Positions 52,744 to 62,393 of a stretch of DNA of 64,000 nt are shown here, piece by piece. The translations under genes were made by a program, and so were the position numbers. The notes below the pieces were generated by a model. The model worked only from the letters and a program-made list of their open reading frames with translations. It made no database searches and was not told the origin of the DNA. Source of the stretch: Terripilifer ovatus (lineage in GTDB: Bacteria; Pseudomonadota; Alphaproteobacteria; Rhizobiales; Beijerinckiaceae); assembly GCA_029222685.1 (NCBI GenBank), contig JARHVB010000028.1:1-64000 (forward strand). The letters are read 5' to 3'. Position 1 is the first letter of the stretch, and every line of letters begins with the position of its first letter.

Positions 52744-54036
52744 CTAATCCTCAGCGACAAGCTTGAATTCGGCCCGGCGGACAATGCCGGTGAAACCCGG
52801 TGCGCAGTGCAGCCGCAACTCAAGATCCGTGACCGCGTCATCGAGATGCAAGGGCAACTCGACTGTCTGCACCCCGCCAAGGTCCTCGGCGCCGAAATCG
52901 ACTCTGGCGAGAACCCTGCTGCCCTTCTCGATCGCGACATCGATCTGCGCCGTGCCGGCCGTCTCGCCCGAGAAACCGAGCGAGACCACATAGTCCCCCG
53001 CCGGCAGCGGCATATAGGGGCCGAACAGGCCGTAACCTTCCTGCCCGGTCAGATGCACGCCGTCGGAGCGCTTTTCGCCGATCTGGGTGGCGAAGCGCCG
53101 ATCCGCGGCATCCAGCACGATGGGCTCACGGGCATTTCTCGCCGTCCAGATCGTCATCCACGGCACATCGTTCGAAACCATGGGCTCGGCGCGCCATCCG
53201 GTCAGAGCGAGCGCCTGCTGAAAATAGCGCTCCGAGAATCCGAGCTCCATCCAGCCGAACTTGCGGATCGACCACAGCGATTGCCCGTCCAGCCGCAGCC
53301 CCCAAGGTTGCGGGAAATCCGCATGAACCGGCTCGGCGGCAAAAAGGATACGGCCGCCCGGCTTGAGCACGCGGCGCAGCGCCCTGAGCAGCCTAAGATG
53401 GTCGTCGCAATGGTGAAAACATTCGAAAAACAGCACGACATCGTATGTCTTGCCGGTCTGTTCGGCCCACATGAAATCCGAATTGACGACGTCGACAGTG
53501 ACGCCGGCGAGACTGGCGCGCCGGCGAATAAGTTCGCAGAACCGCGCCTCGATATCCACCGCCGTCACCGCCATGCCCGTTTGCGCCAGCGCCAAAGTGG
53601 TATTGCCCCAGCCGGGTCCGAATTCGAGCACGCGGCTGCCGGGCGCAAGCTCCATCCGGCTGATCAGATAGCCGATCGCCATCAACTGTTCGCCGACGGT
53701 CTGGCAGCTTCCCGTCGCATAGGGGAAGGGCCGCCGCACGGCGTCGGCAATCTCGAACGCCGTCGCCTCGTTCTTCAGCGCATAATCGCGGCCGGCGATC
53801 CATCGATAAAGATCGAGCTGATGCGCGCGAAATTCCTGACTGAACGGATCGGCCGGCGCGGGCGGCGGCAGCATCTGGAAGGACGTGAAAACAGTGCGCA
53901 ACGCATCGTCGGAAACAGCAGCAGCGGCATCGCAGTCGGCAAGGACGCGATCCAGTTCCTCGAGCGTTTCAAGCGTCCGCAAACCGTCCCTCGATTCGTC
54001 CAGGCAATCAGCCCGTGTCCTTGAGCCGCATTCCAT
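52744..54036 (-). CDS. SAM-dependent methyltransferase with C-terminal beta-rich extension
   Basis: A 430-residue class I methyltransferase. The SAM-binding core lies at about 130-240, with SRVLEFGPGWGNTTLALA as motif I, AVDIEARF as motif II and VLKPGGRILFAAEP as motif post-I. The N-terminal 120 residues and C-terminal 170 residues (starting around GFSERYFQQAL) are extra domains; the latter is a beta-sandwich (VVSLGFSGETAGTAQIDVAI, RAEFKLVAED) that could bind carbohydrates. A role in methylating surface sugars or lipids is plausible but unproven. The start is the first ATG of the frame; an internal start is possible. Confidence 0.78.
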   Translation of the reverse strand: MECGSRTRADCLDESRDGLRTLETLEELDRVLADCDAAAAVSDDALRTVFTSFQMLPPPAPADPFSQEFRAHQLDLYRWIAGRDYALKNEATAFEIADAVRRPFPYATGSCQTVGEQLMAIGYLISRMELAPGSRVLEFGPGWGNTTLALAQTGMAVTAVDIEARFCELIRRRASLAGVTVDVVNSDFMWAEQTGKTYDVVLFFECFHHCDDHLRLLRALRRVLKPGGRILFAAEPVHADFPQPWGLRLDGQSLWSIRKFGWMELGFSERYFQQALALTGWRAEPMVSNDVPWMTIWTARNAREPIVLDAADRRFATQIGEKRSDGVHLTGQEGYGLFGPYMPLPAGDYVVSLGFSGETAGTAQIDVAIEKGSRVLARVDFGAEDLGGVQTVELPLHLDDAVTDLELRLHCAPGFTGIVRRAEFKLVAED

Positions 54037-54160
54037 CGGACGGCGACTGTTGCCGGGCGATCCATAACCGGGATGATGCTTTTAATAAAGCTGCGCAGAA
54101 ACGCCCGCCGGCGGCACAAGGCCGCCGGATCCTGCCTGACAGGCCTTGCGTGAGCGAACG

Positions 54161-54616
54161 TTACGCAGACGGGGCTGCTTGCGTCTCTTCGTCAAAAAAC
54201 CCGACGAAAACCGCGCGGCTTTCTTCAAGCTTTTCGATATGGACATGCGCCACTTCGGCCAGCTTGCGCGCGCCGTCTGCGGTCAGGGCGAGCAAGGCGC
54301 GGCGGCGGTCCTTCGGATCCTTGACGCGCTCGATGAGATTGGCGTTTTCAAGCCGGTTCACCAATTCAGCCGCTGTATTGGGGCGGATCAACAGCAGCCG
54401 GGCGAGTTCGCCGACACTCATCGGCTGGTCGTCGCCATGAGCCTTGATCGCGAGCATCGCCTGATAACGGCGCGGTCCCAGATTGGATCGTTCAAGCATG
54501 GCGTCGCTGAAGGCGGTGAACTGACGCAAAGCGTGGCGGAAGCGCGCCAGCTTTTCGTAGTCTTCACGGCTGAGAAGCGGCATCTGGACCATATTCTGCG
54601 CGTTTGAATTCGGCAT
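54161..54616 (-). CDS. MarR family transcriptional regulator
   Basis: A 151-residue winged-helix MarR-type regulator. DNA-binding region: SVGELARLLLIRPNTAAELV then NRLENANLIERVKDPKDRRR, the usual recognition helix and wing; flanking helices form the dimer interface. The ATG at 54616 has AAGGGACAGGGC before it; another ATG at 54649 lacks a ribosome site. MarR proteins respond to phenolic ligands or oxidants and control adjacent genes; the target is not clear, since the divergent side is the fba end. It lies 124 bp past the methyltransferase start. Confidence 0.87.
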   Translation of the reverse strand: MPNSNAQNMVQMPLLSREDYEKLARFRHALRQFTAFSDAMLERSNLGPRRYQAMLAIKAHGDDQPMSVGELARLLLIRPNTAAELVNRLENANLIERVKDPKDRRRALLALTADGARKLAEVAHVHIEKLEESRAVFVGFFDEETQAAPSA

Positions 54617-54735
54617 GCCCTGTCCCTTCACCAGATCGGCACCAAACATGGAGCGATACGATACTCTTGGATCGATTCCATATATACCGCCGCCGCATCA
54701 GCCAGTCACGGAAATTGCATCAGTAAAACTACGCG

Positions 54736-55800
54736 TTAGGCGAATTTCGGATCGAGCTCGCCCGAGGCATAGCGTTTAGCCATGACTGAGAGCGGCAAAG
54801 GCTTGATTTTGGAAGCTTTTCCAGCCGTATTGAACTGCTCCAGACGGTCGCGGCAAAGCTTGGTCATCGCATCCGTGGCGGGCTTCAGGTATTTGCGCGG
54901 ATCGAATTCCCCGGGATGCTCGCTGAGAATCTTGCGGATCTGGCCGGTGATCGCCATGCGGTTGTCGGTGTCGATGTTGATCTTGCGGACACCGTTCTTG
55001 ATGCCGCGCTGGATTTCCTCCACCGGCACGCCCCAGGTTTGCGGCATCTTCCCGCCATAGGCGTTGATGACGTCCTGCAGATCCTGGGGTACCGACGACG
55101 ATCCGTGCATGACCAGATGCACATGCGGCATCCGCCTGTGAATGTCCTCGATGACATTCATCGCCAGCACGTCGCCGTCCGGCTTGCGCGAAAACTTGTA
55201 GGCGCCGTGCGACGTGCCCATGGCGATGGCGAGTGCGTCGACCTTGGTTTCCTTGACGAACTTCACCGCTTCATCGGGATTGGTCAGAAGCTGGTCATGG
55301 GAAAGTTTGCCCTCGGCGCCGTGGCCGTCTTCCTTCTCGCCCATGCCGGTTTCCAGCGAGCCGAGAACGCCCAGTTCGCCTTCGACCGAAATACCGCCGA
55401 GATGCGCCATGCCGACCACTTTGTTGGTGACGCCGACGTTATAATCCCAATCGGCCGGCGTCTTTCCATCGGCCTTCAGCGAACCGTCCATCATCACCGA
55501 CGTAAAGCCCGACTGCATCGCCGTTACGCAGGTGCCCGGCTCGTTGCCGTGATCGAGATGCACGCAGACGGGGATATACGGATACATCTCCACCACCGCG
55601 TCCATCATGTGGCGCAACATGATGTCGTTGGCATAGGAGCGCGCGCCGCGCGAGGCCTGGATGATCACCGGCGCCTCGACGGCATCGGCCGCGGCCATGA
55701 TCGCCAGCGCCTGTTCCATATTGTTGATGTTGAACGCCGGCACGCCGTAATCGTGCTCGGCGGCATGGTCGAGGAGCTGCCTCAGGGTGATACGGGCCAT
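54736..55800 (-). CDS. fba: Fructose-bisphosphate aldolase, class II
   Basis: A 354-residue class II aldolase that cleaves fructose-1,6-bisphosphate to DHAP and glyceraldehyde-3-phosphate (and, in autotrophs, sedoheptulose-1,7-bisphosphate). Zinc-ligating HLDHGNEPG, catalytic and substrate segments [41 protein letters not shown] and NIDTDNRM are all seen. Start at 55800 gives [16 protein letters not shown]; the frame extending to 55944 runs into tandem repeats. The gene is preceded on the same strand by pgk and gap. Confidence 0.96.
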   Translation of the reverse strand: MARITLRQLLDHAAEHDYGVPAFNINNMEQALAIMAAADAVEAPVIIQASRGARSYANDIMLRHMMDAVVEMYPYIPVCVHLDHGNEPGTCVTAMQSGFTSVMMDGSLKADGKTPADWDYNVGVTNKVVGMAHLGGISVEGELGVLGSLETGMGEKEDGHGAEGKLSHDQLLTNPDEAVKFVKETKVDALAIAMGTSHGAYKFSRKPDGDVLAMNVIEDIHRRMPHVHLVMHGSSSVPQDLQDVINAYGGKMPQTWGVPVEEIQRGIKNGVRKINIDTDNRMAITGQIRKILSEHPGEFDPRKYLKPATDAMTKLCRDRLEQFNTAGKASKIKPLPLSVMAKRYASGELDPKFA

Positions 55801-55810
55801 CTTGTCTCTC

Positions 55811-55874
55811 CGTCGAAGTATCTGCCGTCGAAAGTATCTGCCGTCGAAAGTATCTGCCGTCGAAAAATTATTTG
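55811..55874. repeat. Tandem repeat of a 16-bp unit in the pgk-fba spacer
   Basis: Three consecutive copies of CGTCGAAAGTATCTGC (55811-55825 lacking one A, 55826-55841, 55842-55857) and a fourth degenerate copy to 55874 that overlaps the pgk stop codon. Read on the coding strand the unit is GCAGATACTTTCGACG. The copies fill the whole 67-bp spacer between pgk and the fba ribosome site (GGAGAGACAAG), as if amplified from the end of pgk. Confidence 0.85.
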
Positions 55875-57115
55875 CCGTTGTTGACGCGCAACGCCTCGAC
55901 GCCCGGCAGGCTCTTGCCCTCGAGCCATTCAAGAAATGCGCCACCCGCCGTTGAAATATAGCTGAATTTCTCGCCGACGCCCGCCTGATTGAGCGCCGCC
56001 ACCGTATCGCCGCCGCCGGCGACCGTCAGCAGTTGATTTGCCGACGTACGGTCGGCGGCAAATTGCGCCACGGCATTTGTCCCCGCGTCGAACGGGCTCA
56101 GTTCGAATGCGCCGAACGGCCCGTTCCAGACCAGCGTCTTCGTACCGGCGAGCACCTTGTCGATGGCCGCAACCGATGCAGGCCCGATATCGAGGATCAT
56201 GTCGCCGTCCTCGACCATATCGATGCCGACCACATGGGAGGGCGCATGCGCCTTGAAGTCGTGCGCCACGACCACGTCTTCCGGCAGCACGATCTGGCAA
56301 TGCGCATCTCGCGCGGCATCGAGGATTTTCAACGCCGTCTCATACATGTTGCGCTCGACCAGCGACTTGCCGACCTTCCTGCCTTGAGCGGCAAAGAACG
56401 TGTTGGCCATCGCGCCGCCGATGATCAGATAGTCGACCTTCTTCATCAGATTGCCGAGCAGGGCAAGCTTGCTGGAAACCTTGGCACCGCCGACGATCGC
56501 CGCGAGCGGCCGCTCTGGTTCGTCGAGCGCATGGTTCAGGGCTTCGAGCTCTGCCTGCATGCTGCGTCCGGCACAGGCCGGCAGCACATGCGCCAGGCCT
56601 TCGGTCGAGGCGTGCGAGCGATGCGCGACGGAGAAACCATCGTTGACGTAGACGTCTCCAAGCTTCGCCAGCTCCGCCACGAACGCCGGATCGTTGGCTT
56701 CTTCGCCCTTGTGAAAGCGCGTGTTCTCGAGCAGCAGCACGTCGCCGTCCTGCATGGCAGCGACCGCCTCCTGCGTCTCCTCGCCGATACAGTCGAAGGC
56801 AAACGACACCGGCCAGTCGAGATGCGCCGATACGGCGGCGGCGAGCGGTCGCAAGGTATTGTCCTCGTCGGGTCCGTTCTTCGGACGGCCGAAATGCGAC
56901 AGCAGAATCAGCTTGCCGCCGCGCGAGATGATCTCGCGCATGGTCGGGATGATGCGCTCGAGCCGCGTCGTATCGGTAACCCGTCCGCTTTCGACCGGCA
57001 GGTTGAGATCGACGCGGAGCAGCACGCGCTTGCCGGCGATGTCGACATCTTCAAGCGTACGGAATTTCGGCATCGTCGGGCTTTCGGCCAGGCTTTCGGC
57101 GGTGTCGTCAGTCAT
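55868..57115 (-). CDS. pgk: Phosphoglycerate kinase
   Basis: A 415-residue monomeric phosphoglycerate kinase. The N-terminal half has [28 protein letters not shown] and the C-terminal half has [19 protein letters not shown] and the [13 protein letters not shown] nucleotide motif (about 377-389). It makes ATP in glycolysis and runs backward in gluconeogenesis/Calvin cycle. The start at 57115 (MTDDTAES) is used; [10 protein letters not shown] at 57073 is an alternative start matching most homologues, neither has a strong ribosome site. Same orientation as gap and fba. Confidence 0.96.
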   Translation of the reverse strand: MTDDTAESLAESPTMPKFRTLEDVDIAGKRVLLRVDLNLPVESGRVTDTTRLERIIPTMREIISRGGKLILLSHFGRPKNGPDEDNTLRPLAAAVSAHLDWPVSFAFDCIGEETQEAVAAMQDGDVLLLENTRFHKGEEANDPAFVAELAKLGDVYVNDGFSVAHRSHASTEGLAHVLPACAGRSMQAELEALNHALDEPERPLAAIVGGAKVSSKLALLGNLMKKVDYLIIGGAMANTFFAAQGRKVGKSLVERNMYETALKILDAARDAHCQIVLPEDVVVAHDFKAHAPSHVVGIDMVEDGDMILDIGPASVAAIDKVLAGTKTLVWNGPFGAFELSPFDAGTNAVAQFAADRTSANQLLTVAGGGDTVAALNQAGVGEKFSYISTAGGAFLEWLEGKSLPGVEALRVNNGK

Positions 57116-57161
57116 GTCCAGGCGGTTCCGTGCGGCTGCGGATGTTCGATCACATCTGCGA

Positions 57162-58169
57162 TCATATCTGCTTGCCCATGGCGACAGCCGTGTCGACCAG
57201 ACGGCACGAGAAACCCCATTCGTTGTCGTACCAGCTCAGCACGCGCACGAACGTGCCGTCGATGACCTTGGTCTCCATCGTGTGGAAGATCGACGAATGG
57301 CTGTTGTGATTGAAATCGACCGAGACATTGGGGTCGTCTGTATAGGACAGCACACCCTTCAGCTCCTGGCCCGCCGCGCGGCGGATCACGCTGTTGATCT
57401 CGTCCTTGGTCGTGGCGCGCTTGGCCGTGAACTTGAGATCGACCACCGACACGTTGGCGGTCGGCACGCGGATGGAGGAGCCATCGAGCTTGCCGGCAAG
57501 TTCCGGCAGAACCAGGCCGACGGCCTTGGCCGCGCCGGTCTTGGTGGGAATCATCGACAGGGCGGCAGCGCGGGCGCGATAGAGATCCTTGTGGGTCGAA
57601 TCATGCGTCGGCTGGTCGCCGGTATAGGAATGGATCGTTGTCATGAAACCGTGCTCGATGCCGATGTGATCGTTGAGCACTTTTGCGACAGGCACAAGAC
57701 AATTGGTCGTGCACGAGGCATTCGAAACGATGATGTCGTCGCGGGTCAGCTTATCGTGATTGACGCCGTAAACGACCGTGAGGTCGGCATCGTCGCAGGG
57801 CGAGGACACCAGCACGCGTTTGGCGCCCGCCTCGATATGGGCCATGGCAGCCGATTTCTTGGTGAACTTGCCGGTGCATTCGAGAACGATGTCGATGCCC
57901 ATGTCCTTGTGCGGCAGCTTTGAAGGATCGCGGTCCGACGTCAACTGCATCGGGCCGTGCCCGGCATCGATCATCTGCGGGCCATAGGTGATTTCGCCGG
58001 GAAAGCGGCCGTGGATCGAATCGAATTTCAGCAGATGGACCAGTGTCTCGACAGGCGCGGTGCCGTTGATGGCGACGACCTCGATGTCCTTTCGTCCTGA
58101 TTCAATGATCGAGCGCAGCGCCAGGCGACCGATGCGGCCGAAACCATTGATCGAAACCCTGACAGCCAT
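57162..58169 (-). CDS. gap: Glyceraldehyde-3-phosphate dehydrogenase, type I
   Basis: A 335-residue GAPDH. The Rossmann motif [13 protein letters not shown] opens the protein, the catalytic cysteine lies in [12 protein letters not shown] (about Cys153) and the partner His lies in the later [13 protein letters not shown]. It interconverts glyceraldehyde-3-phosphate and 1,3-bisphosphoglycerate with NAD(P). Start at 58169 is preceded by GGAGAAGGATTTT; the TTG at 58184 is inside the ribosome site. Between tkt and pgk in the central carbon operon. Confidence 0.97.
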   Translation of the reverse strand: MAVRVSINGFGRIGRLALRSIIESGRKDIEVVAINGTAPVETLVHLLKFDSIHGRFPGEITYGPQMIDAGHGPMQLTSDRDPSKLPHKDMGIDIVLECTGKFTKKSAAMAHIEAGAKRVLVSSPCDDADLTVVYGVNHDKLTRDDIIVSNASCTTNCLVPVAKVLNDHIGIEHGFMTTIHSYTGDQPTHDSTHKDLYRARAAALSMIPTKTGAAKAVGLVLPELAGKLDGSSIRVPTANVSVVDLKFTAKRATTKDEINSVIRRAAGQELKGVLSYTDDPNVSVDFNHNSHSSIFHTMETKVIDGTFVRVLSWYDNEWGFSCRLVDTAVAMGKQI

Positions 58170-58220
58170 AAAATCCTTCTCCAATCTGCTCCGGTTGCAC
58201 CCGCTGCACCGCTGTGCCGA

Positions 58221-60212
58221 TCACCCGTTGTGACGAGCCATGGCCGCTGCGGCAACCGCTTGAGGTGTAATACCAAAATGTTCGTAAAGTTTCTTATACG
58301 GACCACTGGCACCAAAAGTTGACATTCCGACGAAGGCACCATCCGAACCGATGATTGCGTCCCATCCCATCCGGATCGCCGCCTCGACCGCGACTTTCAC
58401 CGGCGCATCGCCGATCACCCGGCGCCGCGTCGCCTCATCCTGCTCCAGGAAGATATCCATGCAGGGCACCGAGACAACCCGCGCGGCCACGCCCTTGTCG
58501 GCCAGCAGCTTCTGCGCATCGAGCGCGATTTCGACCTCGGACCCCGAGGCGAAAATCGACACCTGCGCGGGTCCGTTCGCATGCCCGTCGGCGGCGGAGA
58601 GTTCATAGGCCCCTCTGGCGCAGAGGTTATCCTGCATCACCGAGGTGCGGACCTGCCGCAGATTCTGGCGCGTCAACGCCAGAATCGACGGCGTATGGGC
58701 GGATTCGAGCGCAACCTGCCAGCATTCCAGCGTCTCCGTCAGGTCGGCGGGGCGGAACACGTTCAGATTGGGAATGGCGCGCAGCGCCGCCAGATGCTCG
58801 ACAGGCTGATGCGTCGGTCCGTCTTCACCCAGTCCGATCGAATCGTGGGTCAGAACCTCGATATGGCGCAGCCCCATCAGCGCCGCGAGCCGCAGGGACG
58901 GACGGCAGTAATCGCTGAACACCAGGAAGGTCGCCCCCGAAGGGATGAACCCGCCGTGCAGCGCCATGCCGTTGATCGCGGCAGCCATGCCGTGCTCGCG
59001 AATGCCCCAATGGACATAGCGGCCGGCATAGTTGCCCGGCGCAATGGCAGGCGTAGCCGCCACTTTGGTATTGTTGGAGCCGGTGAGATCGGCCGATCCG
59101 GTGATCAGTTCCGGCACCGCCGGCGCGAGCGCCGCGAGAACCGCCTCGCCGGCCTTTCGCGTGGCGATCGGCGCCGTTTCCCCGGCCGCCTTCTCCTTGA
59201 AGGCCTGCACGGCAGCGGCAAAACCGGCCGGGAGCTTGCCCGAGAGACGCCGCTCGAACTCCGCCCGTTTCGCCGGGTCGAGCGCGGCCAGGCGCTTTTC
59301 CCACTGCTGGCGGGCGGATGCGCCACGGACGCCTGCGGCCCGCCAGGTTTCCAATATGTCGCCCGGCACTTCGAACGGCGCGTAGGGCCAGTGCAGGTTC
59401 CTGCGCGCGCCTTCGATCTCGCCGGCGCCCAGGGCCTCGCCATGGGCTTTCGACGTGCCGGCGCGGGTCGGCGCACCAAAGCCGATCGTCGTCCTGCAGG
59501 CGATCAGGCTCGGCTTGTCCGACCCTTGGGCCTTCTCGACGGCAGCCAGAATAGCTGCGGGATCATGGCCGTCGATGCGGCTGGCATTCCACCCGCAGGC
59601 CTCGAAACGTTTGATCTGATCCACCGAATCGGAGACTGACGTCGGTCCGTCGATGGAAATGCCGTTGTCGTCGTACAGCACGATCATACGGTTGAGCTTG
59701 AGATGGCCGGCGATGGCGATCGCTTCCTGTGAAACGCCCTCCATCAGGTCGCCGTCCGAGCACAGCACATAGGTGTGGTGGTCGACGATATCGCCGAATT
59801 CGGCGTTGAGCATGCGCTCGGCGAGCGCCATGCCCACGGCGGATGAAATCCCCTGGCCCAGCGGCCCGGTCGTCATCTCCACGCCGACGGTGTGGTGGTA
59901 TTCCGGGTGACCCGGCGTCAGCGACCCGAGCTGGCGGAAATTCTCCAGCTGTTCGATCGTCATGCCCTGTCCGCCGGTCAGATAAAGCAGCGCATAGAGC
60001 AGCATCGACCCGTGGCCCGCCGACAGGACGAAGCGGTCACGATCCGCCCAATGCGGCGCAGAAGCGTCGTATTTCAATACCTTGGTGAACAGGACGGTGG
60101 CCATGTCGGCGGCGCCCATCGGCAGGCCGGGATGGCCGGATTTGGCCTTTTCAACCGCATCCATCGCCAGTGCCCGAATCGCGTTGGCCATGGAATCATG
60201 TGAGACAGTCAT
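58221..60212 (-). CDS. tkt: Transketolase
   Basis: A 663-residue transketolase, transferring two-carbon units with thiamine diphosphate in the pentose phosphate and Calvin cycles. N-terminal ThDP domain: [31 protein letters not shown] and the GDGDLMEG-equivalent [10 protein letters not shown]; the pyrimidine domain contains [19 protein letters not shown] and [20 protein letters not shown]-terminal domain about 530-655. Start at 60212 ([19 protein letters not shown]) chosen; extra 30 codons upstream are unsupported. Leftmost gene in the gap-pgk-fba run and divergent from the DUF4164-zapA pair. Confidence 0.97.
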   Translation of the reverse strand: MTVSHDSMANAIRALAMDAVEKAKSGHPGLPMGAADMATVLFTKVLKYDASAPHWADRDRFVLSAGHGSMLLYALLYLTGGQGMTIEQLENFRQLGSLTPGHPEYHHTVGVEMTTGPLGQGISSAVGMALAERMLNAEFGDIVDHHTYVLCSDGDLMEGVSQEAIAIAGHLKLNRMIVLYDDNGISIDGPTSVSDSVDQIKRFEACGWNASRIDGHDPAAILAAVEKAQGSDKPSLIACRTTIGFGAPTRAGTSKAHGEALGAGEIEGARRNLHWPYAPFEVPGDILETWRAAGVRGASARQQWEKRLAALDPAKRAEFERRLSGKLPAGFAAAVQAFKEKAAGETAPIATRKAGEAVLAALAPAVPELITGSADLTGSNNTKVAATPAIAPGNYAGRYVHWGIREHGMAAAINGMALHGGFIPSGATFLVFSDYCRPSLRLAALMGLRHIEVLTHDSIGLGEDGPTHQPVEHLAALRAIPNLNVFRPADLTETLECWQVALESAHTPSILALTRQNLRQVRTSVMQDNLCARGAYELSAADGHANGPAQVSIFASGSEVEIALDAQKLLADKGVAARVVSVPCMDIFLEQDEATRRRVIGDAPVKVAVEAAIRMGWDAIIGSDGAFVGMSTFGASGPYKKLYEHFGITPQAVAAAAMARHNG

Positions 60213-60478
60213 GTGATTTATCCGGAAGCGCAGACGCCGGCATGATGCCGCTCGCCAGCGGATGACGCTCATGAACGAAAGCGGTTCCTGATACCATCTC
60301 ACTTGTGCGTGTCAAATCAAGCCGCCGCAAATTTGCTCAGAAATTGCCTGAAAACTCAGGCGAAACCGATTGTCCTGTGGGCAAGATTCGGCGTTGGCGT
60401 TGACGTGCGCCCCTGTCTTGCGACTAATGGCGGCATGCGCACCCTGTGAGCTGCCCAATAGCTTTGAGTGAGCTGCCA

Positions 60479-60781
60479 ATGACCCTGCCCCCGACCATGC
60501 CGGCCCGTCTCGACACCGCGTTGAAGCGCCTCGCCTCGGCCCTCGATCATCTTGAGGCGGCGGGAGAACGGCGCGTCCAGGCCGACGGCGTCCGCGCCGA
60601 TCTCGAGGAGGAGCTGTCCGTCATGCGCGACGACCGCGCCAGGCTCGCGGTCGAGCTCGACGGCGCCCTGGCGCGCGCCCGCAATCTCGCCCTCGCCAAT
60701 ACGGAAGTCCGCCAGCGGCTGGAAAAGGCCGGCGACACGGTCAAATCCATGATTGTCGCGACCGGCGGCGGAAACGGATAA
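60479..60781 (+). CDS. DUF4164 family small coiled-coil protein
   Basis: A 100-residue protein, almost all helical with heptad-like Leu/Ala (LDTALKRLASALDHLEAAGE and following ELDGALARARNLALANTEVR), matching the DUF4164 family that precedes zapA in Rhizobiales. It may help ZapA or FtsZ-ring assembly, but this is not established. The ATG at 60479 opens MTLPPTMPARLDT; the upstream in-frame ATG at 60446 would extend it by 11. Five bases separate its stop from the zapA ATG. Confidence 0.85.
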   Translation: MTLPPTMPARLDTALKRLASALDHLEAAGERRVQADGVRADLEEELSVMRDDRARLAVELDGALARARNLALANTEVRQRLEKAGDTVKSMIVATGGGNG

Positions 60782-60786
60782 TCACC

Positions 60787-61155
60787 ATGGCGCAGATCAC
60801 CGTCACTGTCGGCGGCCGGCCCTACAGGATGGCATGCGCCGACGGCGAGGAAACTCATCTCGAAAGCCTCGCCCGCCTCGTCGACAGCAGGATCGCCGAA
60901 TTGCGCGGCTCCTTCGGCGAGATCGGCGACCAGCGCCTGACCGTCATGGCGGCGATTTCGATCGCCGACGAACTGGCCGAGAACAAGCGCAGCATCGCGA
61001 AGCTCAACGCCGAGATCGAGCGCCTGCACGATTCCAGCCGCGCCGCGCAATCGACCAGCGAGACCTGGACGGAGGCGGTCGCCGACGACATCGAGGATGC
61101 CGCCATGCGAATCGAGAAGCTGGCGCAACTGCTGAACGCGTCGGGCAAGAGCTAG
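60787..61155 (+). CDS. zapA: Cell division protein ZapA
   Basis: A 122-residue ZapA, a coiled-coil protein that bundles FtsZ filaments at the division site. N-terminal beta strands (ITVTVGGRPYRMACADGEE) are followed by the ZapA globular region (LARLVDSRIAELRGSFGEIG) and a C-terminal helix (DELAENKRSIAKLNAEIERL). Stop codon TAG falls in a 15-bp sequence that is repeated immediately after. The pair with DUF4164 and divergent tkt is a conserved Rhizobiales arrangement. Confidence 0.92.
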   Translation: MAQITVTVGGRPYRMACADGEETHLESLARLVDSRIAELRGSFGEIGDQRLTVMAAISIADELAENKRSIAKLNAEIERLHDSSRAAQSTSETWTEAVADDIEDAAMRIEKLAQLLNASGKS

Positions 61156-61170
61156 TCGGGCAAAAGCTAG
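61141..61170. repeat. 15-bp tandem duplication at the zapA stop codon
   Basis: TCGGGCAAGAGCTAG (61141-61155) is followed directly by TCGGGCAAAAGCTAG (61156-61170), one mismatch. The first copy includes the last codons and the stop of zapA; the second adds an out-of-use stop. A small slippage duplication. Confidence 0.8.
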
Positions 61171-61293
61171 ACGAGATACCCCGTAAGATCCTGCTTGCCT
61201 GAGCTTGCGAAGCCCGACAGGATTGCGCCCGCGCGACGGATCCAGCTCCGCCTGCGGCAAAAATAAGAACGACATCGATCGGGGAGGATCCAC

Positions 61294-62277
61294 ATGTTCG
61301 CATCAAGACGCGTTCCGCTGCTTTGTGCCGCGCTTTCCAGTCTGTTTTTGGCAGCACAGTCCCAGGCGCAACAGAAGCAACCGGCCTATCCCGCCGAAAC
61401 CATTCGCCTCATCTCACCCTTCGGCACCGGCGGACTGACCGACAGTTTCGGCCGCGGTCTCGCCATCGAGATGGCCAGGCACCTCGGCCAGTCGATCATC
61501 GTCGAAAACAAGCCCGGCGCGGCCGGATTGAACGGCACCGCCAGCTGTGCCGCCGCGAAACCTGACGGCTACACCATCTGCATGCTGCCGATCGACGCCA
61601 TGAGCTATGCCCCGCACATGCGCAAGACCATGCCCTTCGATCCCGATACCGCTATCGCGCCGATTGCCCAGGCGCTTTATGTCTCGCAGGCGCTGGTGGT
61701 GCACAAATCAGTCGACGCGAAGTCGATCAGGGAATTGATCGCGCTGGCCCGCAAAATGCCGGAGGGACTGCACTATTCCAATTCCTCGGTCGTGCATCTC
61801 ATGACCATGACGAAACTGGCCAAGGACAATGACATCAAGCTGATCTCGGTGCCCTACAAGAGCGGCGGCGAGGCGACGACCGCGCTCATCAATGGCGACG
61901 TCAAGATCGGCCTGTTCGGTGTCGGCAATATCGCGCCGTTCATGGCAAGCGGCGATGTGAGGGCGATTGCCATCCACGGTCCGAAGCGCCCGGCGTTGAT
62001 GCCGGATGTGCCGACCATGGAGGAGCAGGGCTACCCCGTCGGCGGCCAGGGCTGGATCGGCCTTGCCGCACCCGGCGGCACGCCCGAGCCCATTCTCGAC
62101 ACGCTTTATGATGCCGCCATGAAAGCGATGAAGGATCCCGAATTCATCAAGCGCTTCTACGAAGGCCTCGGCCTCGATCCGCGCTATATGACCCGGCAGG
62201 AATTCACGGTGTTTCTGAAAAAGGACCGCACCGAGGCCGGCGAACTCGCCAGGCTGGCTGGCATCGAGCCTCAGTAA
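61294..62277 (+). CDS. Tripartite tricarboxylate transporter-type binding protein (Bug family)
   Basis: A 327-residue Bug/TctC receptor: signal peptide RVPLLCAALSSLFLAAQSQA, then YPAETIRLISPFGTGGLTD (the family usually reads PFxxGGxxD), IIVENKPGAAGLNGTASCAA, GYTICMLPID and AAPGGTPEPILDTLYDAAMK. Mature fold is a two-domain Venus flytrap for a carboxylate ligand. GGGGAGGATCCAC gives a clear ribosome site. The rest of the transporter is not in the window. In related genomes a 5-formyltetrahydrofolate cyclo-ligase gene and 6S RNA often lie past zapA, so the position is unusual. Confidence 0.87.
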   Translation: MFASRRVPLLCAALSSLFLAAQSQAQQKQPAYPAETIRLISPFGTGGLTDSFGRGLAIEMARHLGQSIIVENKPGAAGLNGTASCAAAKPDGYTICMLPIDAMSYAPHMRKTMPFDPDTAIAPIAQALYVSQALVVHKSVDAKSIRELIALARKMPEGLHYSNSSVVHLMTMTKLAKDNDIKLISVPYKSGGEATTALINGDVKIGLFGVGNIAPFMASGDVRAIAIHGPKRPALMPDVPTMEEQGYPVGGQGWIGLAAPGGTPEPILDTLYDAAMKAMKDPEFIKRFYEGLGLDPRYMTRQEFTVFLKKDRTEAGELARLAGIEPQ

Positions 62278-62320
62278 GGCAGACCACTCCAGCGCCGGCC
62301 CGGCACGACTGCCAGACAAC

Positions 62321-62350
62321 AAAAAACCCGGCCGCGAAGGCCGGGTTTCT
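62321..62350 (-). terminator. Rho-independent terminator between convergent genes
   Basis: A 10-bp stem AAACCCGGCC/GGCCGGGTTT with loop GCGAA (62324-62348); on the minus strand it runs into TTTTTTGTTG, a full U-tract, so it mainly terminates the outer membrane protein gene but also can stop the binding protein transcript. Confidence 0.85.
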
Positions 62351-62393
62351 CGAATGGATACGAGCGATTCGCGGATGCGAAGCGCATGTCCGA

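Noticed and set aside
55811-55874. Possible CRISPR-like array in the pgk-fba spacer
   Set aside because: Units are contiguous 16-bp tandem copies with no spacers and no cas genes nearby.
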